Below are positions 1 through 5,241 of a DNA stretch of 5,630 nt, one piece after another (the stretch's first letter is position 1; each line of letters begins with the position of its first letter). The DNA comes from CAYGUI01 sp964353115 (GTDB taxonomy: Bacteria > Pseudomonadota > Gammaproteobacteria > JAGOUU01). The stretch lies in the NCBI GenBank assembly GCA_964353115.1, contig CAYGUI010000077.1, forward strand, positions 1 through 5,630. Direction: 5' to 3'. The translations under genes and the position numbers were made by a program. Below the pieces are notes generated by a model, which worked only from the letters and a program-made list of their open reading frames with translations, did not search any database and was not told the origin of the DNA.

Positions 1-340
1 GTGGTATTTTATTGTTAATAATAGAAATCTTGTTATTATTTATTTTTATAAAAAAATTATTTTTTTCTGAATTTTGACCTATTTTATTACTAATTATTTT
101 CTTATTAGTAATACTTTCAGTATTTTTATTATTTAAATTTTTTAACTCAGATATTTCCAATAATAAATTATTATAATTATCTTCAACTTCATGGTTATTT
201 TGCTGTAATAAATAAAATAAGAATATAATTGCCGCTATAATAAAAAATAATATTGATAATAAAATATATTTATCAGGTAATTTGCTTTTATTTTCAGCTT
301 CAAGCTCAGCTAATTGATTTAAGTCATTATTGTTAAACAT
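1..340 (-). CDS. Asn-rich single-pass membrane protein of unknown function (3' end outside window)
   Basis: Read on the minus strand from the ATG at 340-338, the frame stays open for 113 codons to the window edge, so the C-terminus is missing. I do not recognise the family. Residues 1-24 form a polar tail with three lysines just before the membrane. Residues 25-45 are one strongly hydrophobic helix (ILLSILFFIIAAIIF core). What follows is polar and acidic (HEVEDNYNN), then a short Leu/Glu/Lys stretch around 55-70 that could be a brief coiled coil, then low-complexity Asn/Lys/Ile sequence. About 24 of 113 residues are Asn. The charge pattern suggests an N-in, C-out bitopic protein, probably with a periplasmic C-terminal part (inference). 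An in-frame TAG directly precedes the ATG, and there are no other nearby start codons, so this start is forced. No Shine-Dalgarno sequence is visible, because a repeat array abuts the start codon. The gene is divergent from mrcA; a cell-envelope role is possible but unsupported. Confidence 0.72.
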   Translation of the reverse strand, partial: MFNNNDLNQLAELEAENKSKLPDKYILLSILFFIIAAIIFLFYLLQQNNHEVEDNYNNLLLEISELKNLNNKNTESITNKKIISNKIGQNSEKNNFFIKINNNKISIINNKIP

Positions 341-415
341 CTATTTACGTCATTCTCGTACTATTTACATCATTCCCGCGTTACTTACGTCATTCCCGCG
401 CAGGCGGGAATCCAG
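341..415. repeat. GC-rich palindrome with three 20-bp direct repeats (same family as 5551-5630)
   Basis: On the plus strand three 20-bp units follow each other at 341-360, 361-380 and 381-400, each made of a variable CTATTTACGT-like half and a conserved CATTCCCGCG-like half; the first unit is the most diverged (CATTCTCGTA). The array ends in a palindrome: ATTCCCGC at 392-399 pairs with GCGGGAAT at 404-411 around the loop GCAG. This matches, in reverse orientation, the palindrome and tail inside the znuA-like gene at the other end of the window. On the minus strand the copy reads TGGATTCCCGCC...GCGGGAATGACG, a repeat motif I recall as dispersed in many proteobacterial genomes. It fills the spacer between the start of the left-hand gene and the mrcA promoter. 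Its GC content contrasts sharply with the AT-rich flanks. Confidence 0.85.
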
Positions 416-470
416 TAACTATAATCTTAAAATATTCATTTTAATATCAAGAAAAATATGATTTTAGCTT

Positions 471-479
471 TGCTATAAT
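471..479 (+). promoter_or_regulatory. Extended -10 promoter for mrcA
   Basis: The sequence TGCTATAAT contains a perfect TATAAT hexamer (474-479) preceded by the extended -10 TGN motif. No good -35 hexamer lies 16-18 bases upstream, as is common for extended -10 promoters. Transcription would start near 486, giving a leader of about 30 bases before the mrcA start at 517. It lies just downstream of the GC-rich repeat. Confidence 0.6.
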
Positions 480-504
480 AAACATAAGACAGGTCAATAG
501 CTTC

Positions 505-509
505 AAAGG
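505..509 (+). promoter_or_regulatory. Ribosome binding site supporting a TTG start for mrcA
   Basis: AAAGG ends 7 bases before the TTG at 517-519. This decides the start: no in-frame ATG or GTG lies close upstream, and the next in-frame Met is residue 21, inside the membrane anchor. Confidence 0.55.
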
Positions 510-516
510 TGTTAGT

Positions 517-2802
517 TTGATAAAATTCTTTTTCAATAAAATAGTTGCCGCCATAATTGCTGCCCTATTTTTATTTATGTTTATATATATTTTCATTGTT
601 TACAAAGAGTTACCTTCAGCAGAAACACTGCGCAATATAAATTATCAGGTTCCCCTTAGAATATATTCAGCAGATCACAAATTAATTGCTGAATACGGCG
701 AGAAAAAAAGAACCCCTGTAACACTAAATGAGATCCCTAAAAATTTAATAAATGCCTTTTTAGCTACCGAAGATGCTAATTTTTATAGCCATTATGGCGT
801 TGATCCAAAGGGTATGGCACGTGCAGTTGTAACCCTAGTTAGCAAAGGTCGTAAAGAGCAAGGTGGTAGTACCATCACTATGCAGGTAGCCCGTAACTTT
901 TTCCTATCACGCCATAAAACATTTACCCGCAAAATAAATGAAATATTATTATCTTTTGCCATTGAAAACGAGTTGTCTAAAGATGAAATTTTAGAGTTAT
1001 ATCTTAATAAAATATTTTTAGGTCAACGCGCTTATGGGGTTGCTGCAGCAGCACAGGTTTACTACGGCAAAAATTTAAATGAGTTAACATTGCCCGAGAT
1101 GGCAATAATTGCAGGACTGCCTAAAGCTCCATCAACATTAAACCCTATTACCAATCCACAAAAAGCTCTAGAAAGAAGAAATCATGTGTTATCACGCATG
1201 AAATTTTATAACTATATCACTGAAGAAGAATATGCTAATGCTGTAAACTCTCCTTTAACTGCCTCACGCCATTACACTGAAATAGAACTGGAGGCACCAT
1301 ATGTTGCCGAAATGATACGTGAAATAATGGAGCAACAATACGGTGAAAATGCTTACACCGGTGGTTTTAGTGTAACTGCAACTGTCGATAGCAAAATTCA
1401 GCAAGATGCTAATAACGCACTGCATAAAACTCTTGATGACTATGATAAACGCCATGGCTTTCGTGGCCCAGTAGAAATTTGGGATGAAAACCCTAGCGAA
1501 ACTGAGCTTTTAGAATGGCAAAAGAAATTAAAAAAATATTATAAAGCCGCTAATAAACAAGTTGCTGCAATCTTAGAGATTGAACACAATGGTGCAGGAG
1601 CTGCCGCCATGCTTTCTAATGGCGATATTGTTTATATTCCAGAGCAAAATATTGCTTGGGCATATGATAATGATCATAAAAATATTTTTAATTTACTAAA
1701 GCCTGGATATTTAGTTTATGTTGAAAAAGATTCTGATAATACTTGGCGCTTAGAGCAGCGCCCTAAAATTGAAGGTGCTTTTGTTGCTATAAATCCTAAT
1801 AGCGGTAATGTACTAGCACTAATTGGTGGTTATGATTATGATTACAGCCAATTTAATCGTGCTATTAAAACTAAACGACAAACCGGATCAGTATTTAAAC
1901 CATTTATTTATTCAGCAGCACTTGATAATAATTATAATGCGTCAACATTAATTAATGACGCCCCAATAGTTGTTAAAGATGCCGGCAATGAAGAAGATTG
2001 GCGCCCGCAAAATCATAATAAAAAATTCGATGGATTAACCAGCTTACGCACAGCTCTTACTAAATCACGTAATTTAGTTTCTATTAGAATTTTAGAAGAT
2101 ATTGGAATTGAAAAAGCTAAAAATCATTTGGGAAAATTTGGATTTAACACCGAAGATATGCCAATGTCATTGTCACTAGCGCTTGGATCATCTTCAGCAA
2201 CACCACTTGATATGGCGCGTGCATATGGCGTATTTGCTAATGGCGGATTTTTAGTTCAAAGCAATATTATTGATAACATCAAAGATTATGATGACAAAAT
2301 AATTTACCAAAGCGAGATTAATAAACAGCAAACTTTATCAGCACAAAATGCGTATATTATTAACGATATTTTAAAAGACGTAATCAAAAAAGGAACTGGA
2401 CGTCGAGCAAAAATTTTAAAACGTAATGATTTAGCTGGCAAGACTGGATCGACTAATGATAACGTTGATGCATGGTTTGCTGGATATAACAGTGATATTG
2501 TTGCTATTTCATGGATGGGTTTTGATAATGCAGAAAGCACTAAAGAATATGCCGCGAGTACTGCTCTCGTTATGTGGGTTGAATTTATGAAAAACACACT
2601 AAAAAACATTCCGGAAAATTTATTACCTCAACCAACCGAAGTTGTGACCGTCAAAATCAATCCTAAAACTGGTGAGTCCGCTAATATTGATGATGAAGAA
2701 GCAATTGAAGAGCTATTTTATAAAGATAGCGCCCCACAAATAGACAATAGAAATGTTGCTCATGGGGCTGCTGGGAAAAAGGATATTGAGGATATTTTTT
2801 AG
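517..2802 (+). CDS. mrcA: Class A penicillin-binding protein 1a (bifunctional transglycosylase/transpeptidase)
   Basis: This inner-membrane enzyme polymerises lipid II into glycan strands and cross-links the stem peptides in the periplasm. It has 761 residues, slightly short of typical PBP1a (about 800-850). A short cytoplasmic tail is followed by one membrane anchor (about 9-29). The GT51 domain spans about 50-225, with EDANFYSHYG at 85-94 (catalytic Glu85), GGSTITMQVARNFFL at 116-130, RKINEI at 138-143 and ILELYLN at 158-164. A linker/OB-like region with the PBP1a-type YDKRHGFRGP (309-318) covers about 305-420. The transpeptidase domain spans about 420-690, with nucleophile Ser458 and Lys461 in SVFK, SRN at 517-519 and KTGS at 642-645. 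All catalytic motifs are intact, so the gene looks functional. The tail after about 700 is acidic and variable. Translation starts at TTG with AAAGG 7 bases upstream, behind an extended -10 promoter. It is transcribed alone and converges on mdh. The symbol ponA is equally used. Confidence 0.95.
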   Translation: MIKFFFNKIVAAIIAALFLFMFIYIFIVYKELPSAETLRNINYQVPLRIYSADHKLIAEYGEKKRTPVTLNEIPKNLINAFLATEDANFYSHYGVDPKGMARAVVTLVSKGRKEQGGSTITMQVARNFFLSRHKTFTRKINEILLSFAIENELSKDEILELYLNKIFLGQRAYGVAAAAQVYYGKNLNELTLPEMAIIAGLPKAPSTLNPITNPQKALERRNHVLSRMKFYNYITEEEYANAVNSPLTASRHYTEIELEAPYVAEMIREIMEQQYGENAYTGGFSVTATVDSKIQQDANNALHKTLDDYDKRHGFRGPVEIWDENPSETELLEWQKKLKKYYKAANKQVAAILEIEHNGAGAAAMLSNGDIVYIPEQNIAWAYDNDHKNIFNLLKPGYLVYVEKDSDNTWRLEQRPKIEGAFVAINPNSGNVLALIGGYDYDYSQFNRAIKTKRQTGSVFKPFIYSAALDNNYNASTLINDAPIVVKDAGNEEDWRPQNHNKKFDGLTSLRTALTKSRNLVSIRILEDIGIEKAKNHLGKFGFNTEDMPMSLSLALGSSSATPLDMARAYGVFANGGFLVQSNIIDNIKDYDDKIIYQSEINKQQTLSAQNAYIINDILKDVIKKGTGRRAKILKRNDLAGKTGSTNDNVDAWFAGYNSDIVAISWMGFDNAESTKEYAASTALVMWVEFMKNTLKNIPENLLPQPTEVVTVKINPKTGESANIDDEEAIEELFYKDSAPQIDNRNVAHGAAGKKDIEDIF

Positions 2803-2813
2803 TTGGAAAATAT

Positions 2814-3788
2814 TTACAACAATCCCTCAACCGCAGCGCGCTCTTCGCGTAGCTCTTTTTCTGAAGCTAGGATTTTTTCACGACTAAAATCGTTAAGCTC
2901 GTAATCTTGTACGATTTCATATTCACCGTTACCATTGCAACGACATGGAAAGCCAAATACAACGCCCTCTTTAATATCATAAGATCCATCAGACGGTACA
3001 GCCATACTAACAATGTCTTTAGATCCTAAAACCCAATCACGAACGTGATCAATCGCAGCATTAGCAGCACTTGCAGCACTTGATGCTCCACGCGCAGCAA
3101 TAACTGCAGAGCCACGTTGTTGAACAGTTGGAATAAATTCTTTTTCAACCCATTCTTCATCGATTAAATCGGTTGCCTTTTGATCTTTAACCATCGCTTG
3201 GTAAACATCTGGATATTGCGTACTTGAATGATTACCCCAAATAAAAACGTTTTTCACTTCAGATGTTAAAGCGCCTGTTTTTTCTGCTAATTGATACATC
3301 GCGCGGTTATGATCTAGGCGCACCATTGCATGGATGTTACGTGGCTCTAAATCTGGTGCATTACGTTGAGTAATTAGTGCATTAGTATTTGCCGGATTAC
3401 CAACAACTAAAATTTTAACATCGCGCTTAGCAACTTTATTTAAAGCTTTACCTTGCACGCTGAAAATTTCTGCATTTGCAGTTAATAAATCTTTACGCTC
3501 CATACCTTTTGAACGAGGGCGCGCACCAACCAATAAAGCTATATCAGCGTCTTGAAAGGCGATTTCTGGATTGTCTGTAACAATAACATTTTGTAATAAA
3601 GGAAAGGCGCAATCATTAAGCTCCATCGCAACTGCACGCAGTGCATCTTGTGATTGTGGCAAATCTAATAATTGTAAAATGATTGGCTGATCAGTCCCTA
3701 GCATGTCACCAGCAGCAATTCTAAATACTAAACTATATCCAATTTGTCCTGCAGCTCCTGTTACTGCAACGCGTAATGCTTCTTTCAT
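2814..3788 (-). CDS. mdh: Malate dehydrogenase, NAD-dependent, MDH type 2
   Basis: Cytoplasmic TCA-cycle enzyme interconverting malate and oxaloacetate with NAD. From ATG 3788-3786 it has 324 residues, normal for the family. An upstream in-frame ATG at 3821 would add 11 charged residues (MNDEFKNRRKK), but AGGAG lies 7 bases before the 3788 start, and MKEALRVAVTGAAG is the expected N-terminus. Rossmann motif GAAGQIG is at residues 11-17 and Asp42 ends the second strand. The mobile-loop arginines are in RPRSKGMER (Arg92, Arg98), followed by VVGNPANTN (128-136). LDHNRA (Asp159, Arg162) and WGNHSSTQYPD (His187) supply the catalytic Asp-His pair and a substrate arginine. The pattern fits the actinobacterial/beta-gamma-proteobacterial type 2 group rather than the LDH-like type usual in alphaproteobacteria. 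It lies downstream of the malic enzyme gene in the same direction, separated by a structured element. Its stop codon is 11 bases from that of mrcA. Confidence 0.95.
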   Translation of the reverse strand: MKEALRVAVTGAAGQIGYSLVFRIAAGDMLGTDQPIILQLLDLPQSQDALRAVAMELNDCAFPLLQNVIVTDNPEIAFQDADIALLVGARPRSKGMERKDLLTANAEIFSVQGKALNKVAKRDVKILVVGNPANTNALITQRNAPDLEPRNIHAMVRLDHNRAMYQLAEKTGALTSEVKNVFIWGNHSSTQYPDVYQAMVKDQKATDLIDEEWVEKEFIPTVQQRGSAVIAARGASSAASAANAAIDHVRDWVLGSKDIVSMAVPSDGSYDIKEGVVFGFPCRCNGNGEYEIVQDYELNDFSREKILASEKELREERAAVEGLL

Positions 3789-3795
3789 TTTTTTT

Positions 3796-3800
3796 CTCCT
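3796..3800 (-). promoter_or_regulatory. Strong ribosome binding site deciding the mdh start
   Basis: On the minus strand AGGAG is followed by seven A residues and then the ATG at 3788-3786. This is near-ideal spacing and rejects the longer start at 3821, whose upstream sequence is poor in purine-rich anti-16S complementarity. Confidence 0.8.
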
Positions 3801-3839
3801 ATTTTTAAATTCGTCATTCACAGCAACCCACCGACCGGC

Positions 3840-3942
3840 AAAAAAACCCCCGACGCACTTCGTGCGTCTGCCCCCTTTAATAAGGGGGCGATCTTAACCC
3901 CCTTTCATAAAGGGGGTCGGCGCGTCAGCGCCGGGGGGTTTT
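3840..3942 (-). terminator. Possible intrinsic terminator or attenuator of maeB formed by the element
   Basis: In the maeB transcript the closing strand of the outer stem ends GGGGG and runs straight into seven T residues (complement of 3840-3846). Just before it is the compact hairpin GACGCAC-GAA-GTGCGTC. A stable stem followed by a T-run is the layout of a rho-independent terminator. No convincing promoter is visible between it and mdh, so partial read-through to mdh is plausible (inference). The stem is unusually large and branched, which makes efficiency uncertain. Confidence 0.45.
3843..3942. repeat. 100-bp multi-hairpin palindromic element between maeB and mdh
   Basis: An outer 9-bp stem (3843-3851 with 3934-3942) encloses four perfect hairpins. 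They are 3852-3858/3862-3868 (7 bp, 3-nt loop), 3870-3877/3882-3889 (8 bp, 4-nt loop), 3897-3905/3909-3917 (9 bp, 3-nt loop) and 3918-3923/3928-3933 (6 bp, 4-nt loop). None of the pairings conflict, so 78 of 100 bases pair by inspection. The junction has only single bases between most arms, with one 7-base gap (3890-3896). The GC-rich content contrasts with the AT-rich flanks, and the very sharp ends suggest a discrete dispersed, perhaps non-autonomous mobile, element. The right end overlaps the maeB stop codon. I recall similar CCCCCTTT...AAAGGGGG hairpin repeats in other bacterial spacers, but cannot name the family. A plus-strand frame running through it (from about 3703) looks spurious. 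Confidence 0.85.
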
Positions 3943-5161
3943 AAACCTTAGCAACTCCAGTCTCATGTGCCGCATTAAATACAGCTTGCGATACAACATC
4001 TCGTAAACGTACATCAAACGGTTTTGGAATAATGTAATCTTTACTAAACTTTAATTCCTGTATTTTATAAGCTTCTAATACTTCTTTTGGCACTTCTTCA
4101 TGCGTCAATGAACTAATTGCTTTCACTGCTGCGATTTGCATTTCAATATTAATTTTTGTTGCACGAGCATCAAGCGCGCCGCGAAAAATATATGGAAAGC
4201 ACAAAACATTATTTATTTGGTTTGGATAATCGCTGCGTCCTGTAGCCATAATTAAATCATTTCGTACTTCATGAGCAAGCTCTGGGCTAATTTCCGGATC
4301 TGGATTGGAAAGTGCGAAAACTATTGGATTTCGTGCCATTTTTTTAAGATTATCTTGCGATAATAAATTTGCTCCAGAAACACCAATAAAAACGTCAGCT
4401 CCTTCTATAATTTTATCTAAAGTTTTAATATCAGTATCTTGTGCAAAAGCAAATTTATGAGCATTAATCTCAGTCCTGTCGGTAGTAACTACCCCGGATC
4501 TATCAACCAAATAAATATTTTTACGCTCAACACCCAAATGTGTTAATAACTTCATAGAAGCGATTCCAGCAGCTCCAGCTCCCAGACAAATAATCTTAAT
4601 ATCTTCAATATTTTTTTTAGCAATTTGCAATGCATTTAGTAGTCCTGCCGCTATGATAATAGCTGTACCATGTTGATCATCGTGAAATACTGGAATATCT
4701 AACTGCTCAATCAATGCATTTTCAATTTCAAAACATTCTGGTGCCTTAATATCTTCTAAATTAATTCCACCAAATGTGGGGGAAATACGGGCAACTGTAG
4801 CAATAAACTCTTGTGGTGTGGAACATTCAACTTCGATATCAAAAACATCAATATCGGCAAATTTTTTGAATAATACGCCCTTTCCCTCCATTACCGGCTT
4901 ACTTGCCAATGGACCTACGTTTCCAAGACCCAAGACTGCGCTACCGTTAGTAATCACACCAACCAAATTACCTTTAGATGTATAATCGTAAGCAGTGATG
5001 GGATCTTTCGCAATAGCAAGAACTGGCTCGGCAACGCCTGGTGTATAAGCTAATGATAAATCTTCTTGAGTGTCAGTTTTTTTAGTAATTTCAATGGCAA
5101 TTTTACCTGGACGAGGTAATTTATGATAATCAAGCGCATTTTTTTTATTATTTGGGCTCAT
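3941..5161 (-). CDS. maeB: Malic enzyme, MaeB-type catalytic domain without phosphotransacetylase domain
   Basis: Cytoplasmic enzyme converting malate to pyruvate and CO2 with reduction of NAD(P); NADP is expected from MaeB likeness but not shown. It has 406 residues. LAYTPGVAEP carries the catalytic Tyr39 and MEGKGVLFKKF the catalytic Lys94. NLEDI (Glu136, Asp137) and FHDDQHGTA (Asp161, Asp162) bind the divalent metal. GAGAAGIA at 194-201 starts the nucleotide-binding fold. SNPDPE (285-290) and GRSDYPNQINNVLCFPYIFRGALD (split at 308-331) are typical family blocks. The sequence tracks E. coli MaeB closely, up to YIIPKPFD and the terminal TGVAKV. In MaeB this point continues with about 20 linker residues and a phosphotransacetylase-like domain (roughly 750-760 residues in all). 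Here TAA follows at once, at the edge of the palindromic element. The start is the only reasonable one, though its Shine-Dalgarno (AGAAG, three bases from ATG) is poor. Neighbour mdh uses the same substrate. Confidence 0.92.
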   Translation of the reverse strand: MSPNNKKNALDYHKLPRPGKIAIEITKKTDTQEDLSLAYTPGVAEPVLAIAKDPITAYDYTSKGNLVGVITNGSAVLGLGNVGPLASKPVMEGKGVLFKKFADIDVFDIEVECSTPQEFIATVARISPTFGGINLEDIKAPECFEIENALIEQLDIPVFHDDQHGTAIIIAAGLLNALQIAKKNIEDIKIICLGAGAAGIASMKLLTHLGVERKNIYLVDRSGVVTTDRTEINAHKFAFAQDTDIKTLDKIIEGADVFIGVSGANLLSQDNLKKMARNPIVFALSNPDPEISPELAHEVRNDLIMATGRSDYPNQINNVLCFPYIFRGALDARATKINIEMQIAAVKAISSLTHEEVPKEVLEAYKIQELKFSKDYIIPKPFDVRLRDVVSQAVFNAAHETGVAKV

Positions 5162-5200
5162 AAGCTTCTATACTTTAGTAAATATTTAGTGCAACAGGCT

Positions 5201-5223
5201 CGATTATACTTTAAAATTAATCG
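5201..5223. promoter_or_regulatory. Candidate operator: 23-bp inverted repeat over the divergent promoters
   Basis: CGATTA (5201-5206) is mirrored by TAATCG (5218-5223) around an 11-base AT-rich centre. It covers the maeB -10 and a possible znuA -10. Its size suits a dimeric regulator of the Fur/Zur class, which commonly controls znuA, but the sequence does not match the E. coli Zur consensus I remember. Six-base arms can arise by chance in such AT-rich DNA. Confidence 0.25.
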
Positions 5224-5231
5224 GTTTTAAA
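5203..5231 (-). promoter_or_regulatory. Promoter for maeB
   Basis: On the minus strand a perfect TATAAT lies at 5208-5203. A TTTAAA hexamer (4 of 6 matches to TTGACA) lies 17 bases upstream at 5231-5226. Transcription would start near 5196, giving a leader of about 35 bases. The -10 overlaps the weaker plus-strand -10 of the znuA-like gene, so the two promoters could compete. Confidence 0.5.
5205..5210 (+). promoter_or_regulatory. Possible -10 element of the znuA-like gene
   Basis: TATACT (5 of 6 matches to TATAAT) lies 31 bases before the ATG at 5242. No recognisable -35 lies 16-18 bases upstream, so this would be a weak or activator-dependent promoter. TAAAAT at 5212-5217 is an alternative. 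Confidence 0.3.
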
Positions 5232-5241
5232 ATCTAATTTT

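Noticed and set aside
340..400. CRISPR-like array from the 20-bp direct repeats
   Set aside because: The units are directly adjacent without unique spacers of constant length, and there are only three diverged copies. It is a tandem repeat attached to a palindrome.
1264..1455. Minus-strand open frame within mrcA
   Set aside because: It is fully antisense to a conserved, intact coding region, with no start signals and no recognisable protein features beyond chance hydrophobicity. The same applies to 2304-2609 (-) and 4776-4985 (+, inside maeB).
2792..2813. Bidirectional terminator between mrcA and mdh
   Set aside because: The 7-bp stem is all A/T with an 8-base loop and lacks a clear following T-run, so it is too weak to annotate.
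3330..3366. Missing Thr in the MDH active-site signature (MVRLDHNRA)
   Set aside because: Type 2 malate dehydrogenases as I remember them vary at this position (for example MLRLDHNRA). The Asp, both arginines and the His are intact, so this is not a sign of inactivation.
3811..3820. Degenerate remnant of the GCGGGAATGACG repeat upstream of mdh (GAATGACG on the minus strand)
   Set aside because: Only eight bases match and there is no palindrome, which is too little to distinguish from chance.
3789..3821. Longer mdh N-terminus starting at 3821
   Set aside because: The added MNDEFKNRRKK is not expected for the family, and the AGGAG at 3800-3796 fits the start at 3788.
3703..3897. Small plus-strand protein running through the palindromic element
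   Set aside because: It is antisense to the conserved mdh N-terminus, its end is encoded by the repeat (PPLIRG-type peptide), and it has no ribosome binding site.
3843..3942. tRNA or other structured RNA gene suggested by the cloverleaf-like fold
   Set aside because: There is no anticodon arm geometry, T-loop or acceptor sequence. The arms are simple perfect palindromes, as expected of a DNA repeat rather than a tRNA.
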